A DNA stretch of 51,636 bases from Alphaproteobacteria bacterium (GTDB taxonomy: Bacteria; Pseudomonadota; Alphaproteobacteria; Rhodobacterales; Rhodobacteraceae), in the NCBI GenBank assembly GCA_030424865.1, contig JAUHVR010000026.1, positions 1 through 51,636 of the forward strand. Reading direction: 5' to 3'. Below are positions 16,943 through 25,224 of the stretch, one piece after another. Both the position numbers and the translations under genes were made by a program. The notes under the pieces were generated by a model. It was not told the DNA's origin. It did not search any database and saw only the letters and a program-made list of their open reading frames with translations. The number at the start of each line of letters is the position of its first letter. The first letter of the stretch is position 1.

Positions 16943-18234
16943 GCCCGATGCGCGGGTTGGCTGTGATACTGGCCCCGATACTGGTCGTGGTGGCCGGGCC
17001 TGCGCTGGCGCAGGAGTTCACCACGCTGAAAGGTCACGGCGGGCCCATCATGGGCCTGGCCGTGGCGCCCGACGGGCAGGTGGCAACGGCGAGTTTCGAC
17101 AACTCGGTGGGGCTGTGGACCGGGACAGAGCCAACCTGGCTGGAAGGGCACGACGCGGCTGTGATCGCGCTGAACTTCAGCCAGGCCCCGGTCGTCTATT
17201 CGGGCGGAGACGACTTCCGCGTGCTGCGCTGGCTGCCAGAGGGCGGCGCGGTCGAGGTCACCCGACATCAGGGCAAAGTCAGCGATATCGCCGTCTCGGA
17301 CGATGGGACGCGCATTGCGACAGCCAGCTGGGACGGTTCCATCAATCTGATCGACGGCGGGGCGGAACAAAAGCTGACCGGGCACCAGTCCAATGTGACC
17401 ACGGTGGGGTTCGCCCCCGATGGCGCGCTGTATTCCGCGTCATCTGACGGCACGATGCGGGTCTGGGAAGGCGATGACCTGTCACCCCGGACCATTCTGA
17501 AACACGGGTTCGGCATCAACGAGATGGTCATCGAAACCGACTGGATCGCCTATGGCGCCGTCGATGGCGGCACGCGGGTGATCGATCGCGAGAGCGGCCA
17601 GCAGATCCGAGATTTCACGCTGGACCGGCGGCCCATTCTGGCGATGGCCTATCATGCGGCCTCGGGGCAGCTGGCGGTGGGCGATGGCCACGGCTACATC
17701 ATGATGATCGACACAAATGCCTGGCGCATCACCCGCGATTTCCGCGCCACCCGGCGTGGGCCGGTCTGGGCGCTGGCCTTTTCGCCCGATGGCGAAACGA
17801 TCTATGCTGGCGGGCTGGACGACGTGGCCTATGCCTGGCCCGTCGCCTATCTGGACGCATTCGACCCGGCGATTGACGGCGAACGCAGCTTCCTGCGCGA
17901 CGCCGAAACCATGAGCAACGGAGAGCGGCAGTTCATGCGCAAATGCTCGATCTGCCACGCGCTTGACCCCGGCCCCTCGCGCAAGGCGGGGCCCACGTTG
18001 CACGGCCTGTTCGGGCGCGCGGCGGGCACGGTGCCGGGCTATCCCTATTCGCCGATCCTCGACGGGTCGGACATCGTCTGGGACGAGGTCTCGGTCGATG
18101 CGCTTTTTGACGAAGGACCGGATCATTACATTCCGGGATCAAAAATGCCGATGCAGGTGATCCGGGGCGCAGATGACCGCGCCGACCTGATCACCTTTTT
18201 GAAACACGCCACAAAACAGGAGGCTGACCAATGA
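16939..18234 (+). CDS. WD40 beta-propeller fused to cytochrome c
   Basis: A 431-residue exported protein. The signal peptide runs to about residue 25 (ALAQEF). WD40-like repeats fill about 27-310 (LKGHGGPIMGLAVAPDG, LEGHDAAVIALNFS, VTRHQGKVSDIAVSDDG, LTGHQSNVTTVGFAPDG, GPVWALAFSPDGETIYAGG). A class I cytochrome c domain follows with CSICH at 336-340 and a probable axial methionine in SKMPM near 403. The GTG at 16939 overlaps the gamma-subunit stop; ATG 16948 is an alternative. It is likely a periplasmic electron acceptor or docking partner of this FDH. The next small gene overlaps its stop. Confidence 0.9.
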   Translation: MSPMRGLAVILAPILVVVAGPALAQEFTTLKGHGGPIMGLAVAPDGQVATASFDNSVGLWTGTEPTWLEGHDAAVIALNFSQAPVVYSGGDDFRVLRWLPEGGAVEVTRHQGKVSDIAVSDDGTRIATASWDGSINLIDGGAEQKLTGHQSNVTTVGFAPDGALYSASSDGTMRVWEGDDLSPRTILKHGFGINEMVIETDWIAYGAVDGGTRVIDRESGQQIRDFTLDRRPILAMAYHAASGQLAVGDGHGYIMMIDTNAWRITRDFRATRRGPVWALAFSPDGETIYAGGLDDVAYAWPVAYLDAFDPAIDGERSFLRDAETMSNGERQFMRKCSICHALDPGPSRKAGPTLHGLFGRAAGTVPGYPYSPILDGSDIVWDEVSVDALFDEGPDHYIPGSKMPMQVIRGADDRADLITFLKHATKQEADQ

Positions 18235-18356
18235 AAGCGATGATGGCTGGATTTGCTGCAATGGTGATCATCTCGATCGGGGCCTGGTATGCCCTCGGGG
18301 AAATGGGATTTTCCTCGGCTGAACAGCGCAGTGGTCAAAGTGTCCGATTGGATTGA
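18231..18356 (+). CDS. 41-residue single-pass membrane protein of the FDH operon
   Basis: A short gene that starts at ATG 18231, overlapping the stop of the WD40-cytochrome gene by 4 bp, and ends at TGA 18354-18356. The peptide has one hydrophobic helix (about residues 4-22, AAMVIISIGAWYALG) and a short polar tail ending SGQSVRLD. Translational coupling and a coherent transmembrane design argue that it is real. It could be a small structural subunit that stabilises the membrane complex or anchors the cytochrome. No function is known to me. Confidence 0.7.
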   Translation: MKAMMAGFAAMVIISIGAWYALGEMGFSSAEQRSGQSVRLD

Positions 18357-18393
18357 CCCGCCGCACAGGCCAGTGTTGAGGCAGTAAACGAGC

Positions 18394-19734
18394 ATGGCGA
18401 CAAGCACGATGGACGACTATGGCGGCACCCTTGCGGGGGCCTCGGTTCTGGTGATCGACGATGAACCGGGGATGCGCAACTTTCTGACCAAGATCCTGGA
18501 ACCGCGCGTGAAGCGGGTCGAAGAGGCGGGATCACCCAAAGAGGCGACGCTGAAACTGGACGAGGCGCATTATGACCTGGTGATCCTCGACAATCTGATG
18601 CCGGGGGGCACGGGGCTGGATTGGGTGACCGAACAGCGCCGCAAGGGGTTCTTTGCCGACACGATCCTGATCACCGCCTATGCCGACCTGGAAACGGCGA
18701 TTGCCGCGCTGCGGGCCGGTGTCAGCGATTTTGTCCTGAAGCCGTTCCGCGCCAACCAGATCCTGAGCGCCGTCGCACGCACGCTGGACCGCAAGTACCT
18801 GCGCCGCGACAACACGCTGCTTTTGCGCGAACTGCATGCAGGCAGCCCGCGCGGCAAGCTTTTGGGCAACTCGCAGGCGCTGACCGATGTGCGGTCGATG
18901 CTGGCCCGGCTGGCGCCCCTGCCGACGCCGGTGCTGTTCACCGGCGCCAGCGGTACGGGCAAGGAACTGGCGGCACGCTATCTGCACCAGGTCTCGGACC
19001 GGGCGGAAAAGCCCTTTGTTGCGGTGAACTGCGCCGCGATTGCGCCGGACCGGATCGCCTCGGAACTTTTCGGCGTGGTCGAGGATGACGACCGCCTGAA
19101 ACCGGGGCTCTTGCTGCTGGCCGACGGCGGCACGCTGTTTTTGGACGAGGTCGCGCAGATGCCTGACCAGCTGCAGGCGGCGCTGCTGCGGGTGCTGGAG
19201 GACAAGCGCGTGCGCCCGGTGGGCGCTGAACGCGAGATCCCGCTGAACCTGCGGTTCCTCTTTGCCACCAACGCCGATCTGGATGCCGCCGTGGCCGAGG
19301 GCCAGTTCCGCGCGGACCTCTATCACCGCATCAACGTCATGCGGATCGAGATGCCGCCCCTGCGCGACCGGTCCGAGGACATCGTCGAGCTGGCCGCCTT
19401 TTTCATGCAGGAGTTCGCCACGACCCTGGGCATGCCGCGTCTTGATCTGGACGAGGAAACCCTGCTGAAACTGCGCCGCTATGACTGGCCGGGCAACGTG
19501 CGCGAGCTGAAGAACCTGATCGAGCGCTCGGTCATCCTGGGCGAGTTCCCCGAGGAATTCGCCGGCAGCGGCGCGGTCACGGGCGCGCAGGCGATCGAGA
19601 ACCTGGACCTGGTGATGCAGCGCCACATCCTGCACGTGCTGGACCTCTGCGACGGCAACCGCGCCGAGGCCGCCCGAAGGCTGGGTGTCTCCCGCAAGAC
19701 CATCGACCGCAAGATGGCGGTTTGGGTGGTGTGA
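18394..19734 (+). CDS. NtrC-like response regulator lacking the GAFTGA loop
   Basis: A 446-residue regulator with a receiver domain (DDE at 22-24, phospho-acceptor D66, T94, K116), an AAA+ domain and a Fis-type helix-turn-helix at the end (RAEAARRLGVSRKTIDRKM). The AAA+ part has Walker A GASGTGK at 184-190 and Walker B GGTLFLDE at 245-252. Between ELFG (224-227) and Walker B, where sigma-54 activators carry GAFTGA, it reads VVEDDDRLKPGLLLLA. It therefore should not remodel sigma-54 holoenzyme and may act with the housekeeping sigma, as Rhodobacter NtrC does. It closes the FDH cluster and probably controls it; the kinase at 44408 is a candidate partner. Confidence 0.92.
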   Translation: MATSTMDDYGGTLAGASVLVIDDEPGMRNFLTKILEPRVKRVEEAGSPKEATLKLDEAHYDLVILDNLMPGGTGLDWVTEQRRKGFFADTILITAYADLETAIAALRAGVSDFVLKPFRANQILSAVARTLDRKYLRRDNTLLLRELHAGSPRGKLLGNSQALTDVRSMLARLAPLPTPVLFTGASGTGKELAARYLHQVSDRAEKPFVAVNCAAIAPDRIASELFGVVEDDDRLKPGLLLLADGGTLFLDEVAQMPDQLQAALLRVLEDKRVRPVGAEREIPLNLRFLFATNADLDAAVAEGQFRADLYHRINVMRIEMPPLRDRSEDIVELAAFFMQEFATTLGMPRLDLDEETLLKLRRYDWPGNVRELKNLIERSVILGEFPEEFAGSGAVTGAQAIENLDLVMQRHILHVLDLCDGNRAEAARRLGVSRKTIDRKMAVWVV

Positions 19735-20025
19735 GGGGGGGTTGGTGGGGTGATTTGGGGACGTCTGCACTCAGCCCTGAGCGGACATTCGAACTATCGG
19801 CAACGAAAGCCTTGAAAGAGCCCAAACTACTGTACGCTGCGAGCTGAATGAATGTCCGATACGTTGGGCGGTCAAATACGTGTCAAAATCAAACTGAGTT
19901 TTGCCAAGGGGTTGTGGCACAAGATTTTTCAAAGACTACGGCGTGATCGCTCACGATGACAAAAACGACCGTTATTGACACGCAGGTTATGGCAAGGGGT
20001 TTTTGGCAAACCTTTGATACCCAGA

Positions 20026-20655
20026 TCAGTAGAGGCGTGTTTCCCGATCTCGATCATGGTTGCCCTGCACTTGTTCGAGGGATTCTTCTGTATCGACGGT
20101 TGATTTGACCCACTGAGCCAAGCTGGGTGCGTCCTGCGCATGTTCCCATGTGTCAGGCGACCAGAGCTTCGAGCGAACCAACGACTTCGAGCAGTGCATG
20201 AAGACCTGTTCCACATCGACCACCAGAACGAGGTCAGGCAGCCGTCCGTTGATCTCGAAGCGTTCGCGCAGGGCTTCGTCAGCGGCAATGCGTCCGCGCC
20301 CGGCTATTCGTAGCGTTTCCTTGTGGCCGGGAACGAGGAACAACAACCCAACCCGATTATCAATCAAGAGGTTTTCAAAGGTATCGACGCGATGATTTCC
20401 CAAACGATCAGGCACGAGGAGGGTCTTGTCATCGTACACATGCACAAAACCTGGCGCGTCACCTTTCGGGGAGACGTCGTGACGATCTTCCAAACCAGCC
20501 GAGGAAATGATCACGTAAGGCGACCGAGCAATGAACTCCCGAGCCACGTCGTTTACGCGGTCGAGGTCTTTCTTGCTCGCATTGCCCTTCCACTCCGGGA
20601 TGATCTCTCGGAGCTTTTTCTGGCTCGTTACGGGGTCGGAAAGTTCAAGCGGCAT
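20026..20655 (-). CDS. Pyridoxamine 5'-phosphate oxidase-fold flavoprotein
   Basis: A 209-residue protein of the PNPOx-like split-barrel family, close to the MSMEG_1061 type of FMN-binding proteins. Visible features are FIARSPYVIISSAGLEDRHDVSPKGDAPGFVHV at about 41-74, the nucleotide-binding RLGNHRVDTFENLLIDNRVGLLFLVPG segment at about 83-110, and a C-terminal DVEQVFMHCSKSLVRSKLW motif near 155-173. Such proteins reduce small molecules with flavin; the substrate is unknown. GGGAGAG precedes the ATG. It stands alone between long non-coding gaps in a region of lower G+C, which suggests acquisition independent of the FDH genes. Confidence 0.88.
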   Translation of the reverse strand: MPLELSDPVTSQKKLREIIPEWKGNASKKDLDRVNDVAREFIARSPYVIISSAGLEDRHDVSPKGDAPGFVHVYDDKTLLVPDRLGNHRVDTFENLLIDNRVGLLFLVPGHKETLRIAGRGRIAADEALRERFEINGRLPDLVLVVDVEQVFMHCSKSLVRSKLWSPDTWEHAQDAPSLAQWVKSTVDTEESLEQVQGNHDRDRETRLY

Positions 20656-21081
20656 CCAGCTCTCCCACGATTTTCAAACGAGTTTGATGAATTACCACGC
20701 ACTTGTCACGCGGCACGATGATTTGGACAAAACTCATACGTTTCTGCCACCGGCAAAATCGACCATTTTTGACAAAGCCATTTCTTCAAAGCTGACCTTG
20801 GCGCAGCCTCAGCGAACTGGCGCATTGTCCGCACAACGGTCATTCGGTGTCGAACTTTGCAAAGTCCGCTTTCTGCGAACCGCCGATGCAAGAAAACTAG
20901 CTCCGTCCTAGGGTTTCAACTCACATCCCAACTTCCCCGCGCTGCCTCATCTGCCAGAGCGCCCCTCCACAGGAGGCCCGTCTCCGATGCGCCAGTGGTG
21001 TTTGTGGAGCGTGCCGTCCAGGACCCAGTCTTTGGGGGTTCGTTTGTGTTGACCGTGTGACCGGTCCGTCGGACGCCCAGC
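20656..21081. other. Non-coding gap with no assignable gene
   Basis: This 426-bp stretch holds only short open frames without ribosome binding sites. Near 20866-20885 is a GTCCGCTTT-containing sequence of the kind scattered through the other gaps of this region. Around 20990-21050 the minus strand can be read as a short peptide (DWVLDGTLHKHHWRIG), perhaps the remains of a gene, but I cannot place it in a family. Confidence 0.4.
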
Positions 21082-22011
21082 CTACGGGTGGTTTGCCACA
21101 AGCAACTCCAGGAACTCCGAGACCTTGGGGGACAGGAACCGTGCATTCGGATAGACCGCGAAAATCGGGTGTTTGGGGACGATCTGATAGTCCTCGAGCA
21201 CGGGCTGCAAGTCGGGTGTCAGGAACCGGGACGGCACGAAGCTGGGAATGGCAATGAAATGGTCACCGAATTTCGCCGTCTCCACCCGTGCGTTGAATGC
21301 GTTTGACACGACGCGTGCGCGGACGCGCACCTCGGTGTGCTGTCCCTCTTTGAGGAATGTCCAGGTCGATCGCTCGGGGCTGTTCGCGTTCAGCAGCCAG
21401 GGGTGACGGGCCGCGTCATGGGGCGTGGACAGGCGACCGAGGCGTGACAGGAGCTCGGCGTTGGCATACAGCCGATACTCCAGCTCGGCGACCTTGCGCG
21501 CGACGTTCTGCGGGCTGGGTCCCGGCGAGCCGACCCGGATGGCAAGGTCGATCCCCTGGTCCACGAGATCGATGAAGGCATCGCCCAGAACCAGGTCCAC
21601 GTCTATCTTCGGATTGCGCTTTACAAAGGCCGCCACGATCGGCGGCAGGACATATTCGCCATGCTCGACCGTCGAGGCGATGCGCAGCGTCCCTTGCAGC
21701 GGCAGATCCCCATCCAGCTTGTCAAAGGCATTTGTCGCGGCCTCCATCATCCGGGCGCAGTCCTGAAAGATCAATCGACCGGCATCCGTGAGCGACAGCG
21801 CCCGTGTCGAGCGGTTCAGCAACTGGGCGCCGACGTAGGTCTCAAGCTCGGAAATCGTGCGGCTGACGCTTGATTTTCCAATCCCCAGCCGTTGCGCCGC
21901 AACGGTGAAGGACCCGCTTTCGACCACCAGGGCAAAGAGCGTCAGGTGCCGCACATGGGAAAAATGGGCGGCGCGAAAGCGATCGGCTGATTGTTGTTCA
22001 GTGTGCAACAT
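21082..22011 (-). CDS. LysR-family transcriptional regulator
   Basis: A 309-residue LysR regulator: a winged helix-turn-helix at about 18-78 (FALVVESGSFTVAAQRLGIGKSSVSRTISELE) and an effector-binding domain resembling the CrgA/DmlR group (GTLRIASTVEHGEYVLPPIVAAF). It is divergent from the SRPBCC gene at 22084 with 72 bp between the starts, the normal layout for a LysR regulator and its target. No ribosome binding site is obvious before the ATG at 22011. The ligand is unknown. Confidence 0.93.
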   Translation of the reverse strand: MLHTEQQSADRFRAAHFSHVRHLTLFALVVESGSFTVAAQRLGIGKSSVSRTISELETYVGAQLLNRSTRALSLTDAGRLIFQDCARMMEAATNAFDKLDGDLPLQGTLRIASTVEHGEYVLPPIVAAFVKRNPKIDVDLVLGDAFIDLVDQGIDLAIRVGSPGPSPQNVARKVAELEYRLYANAELLSRLGRLSTPHDAARHPWLLNANSPERSTWTFLKEGQHTEVRVRARVVSNAFNARVETAKFGDHFIAIPSFVPSRFLTPDLQPVLEDYQIVPKHPIFAVYPNARFLSPKVSEFLELLVANHP

Positions 22012-22083
22012 GTGGTTCTGTTTTTAGCATATAGTTCCAAATTCGGATCAATGCCATCTGTTCTGCATCACGCAAGGAGATGA

Positions 22084-22542
22084 ATGATGCAAAGTTTCGA
22101 GAGCCTCCCCACTGTCACCGTGACTCGCCAGACCAATGTCGACACCGCAGCGCTTTGGCGCGTCCTGAGCGATCTGGCGGCGCTGCCCGAGTGGGCCCCC
22201 GGGATCAACGGGGCCGAGGTGACCTCGGCCGCGTCATCGGGGATTGGCGCTGTCCGCCGGGTCGACACGGCGCAGTTTGGCCCCATCGAACACAATGTCA
22301 CGGTTTGGGAGCCGGAGGCGCGTTTCGCCTATGAAACGGCCGATTCCGGCCCGTTCTCGCGGACCTTGACGACCTATTCGGTGATGCCGGGCGACGGCGG
22401 CGCAAGCGTCAGCGTGTCGTTGTCATTCGACATCAAGCCCGGCGCAATCGAGCCTGATCAGGCCAAGGCCGTTCTGGACAAGGGGCTGACGGCGACGCTT
22501 CAGGCGCTTGAACTGCGCGCGCGGATGCATCAGGCGAGCTAG
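22084..22542 (+). CDS. SRPBCC (polyketide cyclase/START-like) family protein
   Basis: A 152-residue single-domain SRPBCC protein: VTRQTNVDTAALWRVLSDLAALPEWAPGI near 11-39 is the typical beginning, and the end is the long C-terminal helix (ADQAKAVLDKGLTATLQALEL). Such proteins bind hydrophobic ligands or act as cyclases. AAGGAG precedes the paired ATGs at 22084 and 22087. It is the likely target of the divergent LysR gene. The substrate cannot be told. Confidence 0.88.
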   Translation: MMQSFESLPTVTVTRQTNVDTAALWRVLSDLAALPEWAPGINGAEVTSAASSGIGAVRRVDTAQFGPIEHNVTVWEPEARFAYETADSGPFSRTLTTYSVMPGDGGASVSVSLSFDIKPGAIEPDQAKAVLDKGLTATLQALELRARMHQAS

Positions 22543-22731
22543 GCGTTGGATGCAAGGCGATGCGGTGGGGGTGGTTGGATGGCACGAGCCATCCCCCCCT
22601 GACGCCAGCCGATGTGCAGGACGCGGGCCTTGGGCTGCCACCAGCCAGGGTCCGCCTTCGTCCGCGGACCGCCCGTTTTGAGAGGCAGCGGAAACGGGGC
22701 CACCCCAGCAGGGGCAGCTGGTGTGCCTTGA

Positions 22732-23862
22732 CTATTTGCCAAGAAATGCGCGGATCAAGGGCAGTGTCGCGTGCGGATTGTCCCAAATCATGTCGTGGCC
22801 GGAGTTCGGTACAATCGAAAGCTCTGCGTTCTGAAAAAAGCCCAGATGCTTCTGCTGGATCTCTTCGCCGATCCAGTCGTTGCAGGCACTGGCAAGCAAA
22901 AGGACTGGCCCGCCATAGCTTTTGGCCCCCCGGGCAATGAGATCGATTTCGGCGGCACCGGTTTGTCCTGCGGCCTGGCTGGCCGTGGCCCCAAATCGCC
23001 ACCCGGCGGCATCAAAATCTTCGCCGGGGCAGTGATACGGGTTGTCCGGATGGTTGACGAAGTCGTGAATGATTGCACCCATCATGTGGTCCTGACCGGC
23101 GCTGGAGTCCGGGCCGGACACATGCAGAGACTGAAAAGCGGCGATGGTGGCCCGCGTGTAGAACCCTGGTCCGGACATGAATGGTTTTGCTTTCGCCATC
23201 CAATCCTGCATCTCTTGGCCCGTGAAAAACCCCGGTTCCAGCAGAACCGCGCGGGCGACTTTTTCGGGCGCTTTGCCCAAATAGGCCGTTGCAAGCATCG
23301 CCCCCCATGAATGGCCCAACAGGGTTACGGGGCGATCCGGCGCGTATCGGTCAATGACGGCGTCAAGCTCTGCCATATAGGCCGGGATGGTCAGATCCTT
23401 GGCCGGAACGCGTTCAGACAATCCCGCGCCTCTTTGGTCGTAGAACACGACGAAATTGGTGTCCGCCAGTGATTTTGCGCCCAGCAGTGATCTGTAGTCT
23501 CCGCCCGGACCGCCGTGCAGAACAACGATGACCGGGTTTGACGGGTCGCCATAAGTCTCGGCATGCAGACGCACGCCGTCGATGTCTATCTGCGGAAGCG
23601 AGGCGTCGTCGACCACTGTGGCAGCCACCGGGTATTGCCCGGATGTGGCGAAATACAAACCTATGGCTGTCAGGATGACCGCCCCAACAAGGCCCCCGAA
23701 AATGAGCAGACTGATCTGCATGGCCCGTGCGATTTTCGTTCTGATCGGGGGTTGAGTCCGGGCAACCATACGAGTGTCCTTTGTGAGGTCCGGTGGGATT
23801 CCGCTGGCGGCGAGGCCGAAGAGCGTCGCTTGCAGCCTGAGGTGCGTGGGTGGCATCGTCAT
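22732..23862 (-). CDS. Membrane-anchored alpha/beta hydrolase (proline iminopeptidase-like)
   Basis: A 376-residue hydrolase. One transmembrane helix (ISLLIFGGLVGAVILTAIGLYFAT, about 49-72) precedes the alpha/beta fold: oxyanion region HGGPGG, YDQRGAGLS, and the nucleophile elbow GHSWG with its serine; the catalytic histidine is in NSGHDMIWDNPHA. The family cleaves N-terminal residues from peptides or hydrolyses small esters and amides. ATG 23862 has AAGGAG eight bases upstream; ATG 23769 (AAAGGA) would omit an amphipathic leader and is equally possible. It is monocistronic in the accessory region. Confidence 0.88.
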   Translation of the reverse strand: MTMPPTHLRLQATLFGLAASGIPPDLTKDTRMVARTQPPIRTKIARAMQISLLIFGGLVGAVILTAIGLYFATSGQYPVAATVVDDASLPQIDIDGVRLHAETYGDPSNPVIVVLHGGPGGDYRSLLGAKSLADTNFVVFYDQRGAGLSERVPAKDLTIPAYMAELDAVIDRYAPDRPVTLLGHSWGAMLATAYLGKAPEKVARAVLLEPGFFTGQEMQDWMAKAKPFMSGPGFYTRATIAAFQSLHVSGPDSSAGQDHMMGAIIHDFVNHPDNPYHCPGEDFDAAGWRFGATASQAAGQTGAAEIDLIARGAKSYGGPVLLLASACNDWIGEEIQQKHLGFFQNAELSIVPNSGHDMIWDNPHATLPLIRAFLGK

Positions 23863-24058
23863 TTGGGTGGTCTCCTTGGTTTTGGCCTCCTCCTAGTGAG
23901 CCCGCGCAACTCGGGCATTATCGATTGTTAAGAGTTCCGCGGTTTGGACCTTTCACGGTTCCCGGCAGGTCTGCGGGTCGCTTGGACAAAGACACCGCGC
24001 GTGTCCGCCTTTGCCAGGAAGGTTGACCCTGTCGAAAAAGGGCGTCGCCCTGCAGCCC

Positions 24059-24330
24059 GGGGCGGAATTCTGATCACGGCTGACAGTTTCCTCAACATGG
24101 TTGAGCCCGATGACTTCACAGATGAACAATCGATAGGGCTGCTAAGGCAGGCAGGGTTCTTCAGGCCAGCTGCAATAGGACCGGGCTGGCGACGCCGGGA
24201 GGACCCCGCACAGAGTGACTACGACAGGCATTTGGAACTGCCCTTCAGGCACCTTCTGCCCGGTCATGGAGAGCCGATCTTGCATCGCACAAAAAAGACC
24301 TTGGCGCAGGCGGTCGAAGAGCAGTTCCAG
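24059..24330 (+). pseudogene. Decayed 3' fragment of a metallo-beta-lactamase-fold hydrolase
   Basis: Read in plus frame, GGILITADSFLNMVEPDDF, QAGFFRPAAIGPGWRR and LPFRHLLPGHGEPI resemble the C-terminal part of a family of MBL-fold proteins (ending in a PGHG-type metal-binding histidine). The N-terminal half with the HxHxDH motif is absent; the sequence upstream does not continue the family. No intact start or ribosome binding site fits. It is best read as a remnant of a deleted gene. Edges are approximate. Confidence 0.5.
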
Positions 24331-24373
24331 GAAAGGCCATGTGTCCTGAACCTCTCCTGGCGCTTTTGGTGGT

Positions 24374-24847
24374 TCAAAAGACCCTTTCCAGCATCACGAC
24401 ATCAATCGGGGGCAGGTTTTCATCTCGCCCGGAAAACACACCGACGCCGACCTTTGCAAACCCCCATTTCTGATAGAAAGGCACCGCGTTCAGTGTGGCC
24501 TCTATTTTGACCTTGCCGCGTCCGTCGGGCAGGGCATCTTCCAGCGCGCGCTGCATCAGTCCGGCCCCCGCCCCAAGGCCCGTGTGGGCGGCGTCCACGA
24601 AAAGGCGCACGACCTCGCCCGGTTCACCATGTGCAAAGCCAATTGGCTTGTTTCCAAGCTCGGCGATCCAGATGACCTGTCCAGAGCAATCCTCCAGGTA
24701 GTCCTCTGCGACCCGACCATCCATCCATGTGTCAACAACGTCCTGGCTGTAAGGGGTGGGGGCCAACCGCGAAACGGACCGTGAAACGAGTTGGAAAACC
24801 GCTGGGGCGTCCGAGGCCATCGAGCGCCTGTATGAAACACCGGTCAT
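24374..24847 (-). CDS. GNAT-family N-acetyltransferase
   Basis: A 157-residue GNAT acetyltransferase that moves an acetyl group from acetyl-CoA to an unknown amine. The N-terminal RRSMASDAPAVFQLVSRS, the beta-bulge region VVRLFVDAAHTGLGAGAGLMQRAL (acetyl-CoA pyrophosphate-binding loop, about 77-100) and the closing ATLNAVPFYQKWGFAKVG motif are all present. It is a single gene facing the MBL remnant. Confidence 0.9.
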   Translation of the reverse strand: MTGVSYRRSMASDAPAVFQLVSRSVSRLAPTPYSQDVVDTWMDGRVAEDYLEDCSGQVIWIAELGNKPIGFAHGEPGEVVRLFVDAAHTGLGAGAGLMQRALEDALPDGRGKVKIEATLNAVPFYQKWGFAKVGVGVFSGRDENLPPIDVVMLERVF

Positions 24848-25224
24848 GTGCTTAGTCCTTGTTGTGAAATGAGTTTACGCAGCCCGGGACCGATGTCCCT
24901 GGCGCAAATCTGATGGTATCGCGGCTACCACATGCAGGGGCATGGGTCACGCCCTTTGCCCTACTGTCATCTGCCAATTTCGGCCGTTTGTGTCAGGGCC
25001 ACGACGTCCCAAGCCGCCATCGGAGCGTTTGCAGCGAACGGCGGCTTCGTCCCGCAGAGGGGCTGTTGATAGTGTTGACGGCCAATGGCGGCTCGGAGCC
25101 CAGATTGCTGGTTGCCGCGGCTCGCGCGAATGTCAGTGTTGAGGCGCTTACCGCGTAAAACTGCGCTATCCCCCGCTTCCTAGCGCGGCTAACTTGGCAA
25201 GGCGACCATAGTATTAAGGGGAAC
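24848..25224. other. Non-coding gap containing the first copy of a 54-bp repeat
   Basis: This 377-bp stretch has no credible gene. It contains repeat copy A (25049-25102). A GGGGAAC element just before 25225 serves as ribosome binding site for the following hydrolase gene. Confidence 0.5.
25049..25102. repeat. 54-bp direct repeat, copy A, upstream of a hydrolase gene
   Basis: It runs from GTCCCGCAGAG to GGAGCCCA and matches 26069-26122 with about six mismatches, including an uninterrupted GTGTTGACGGCCAATGGCGG. The two copies lie 1,020 bp apart in the same orientation and bracket the alpha/beta hydrolase gene at 25225-26016. Confidence 0.85.

Noticed and set aside
20916-21146. Short minus-strand frame overlapping the LysR gene end
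   Set aside because: Composition is not protein-like over most of its length and it overlaps a clear gene; at most a small remnant.
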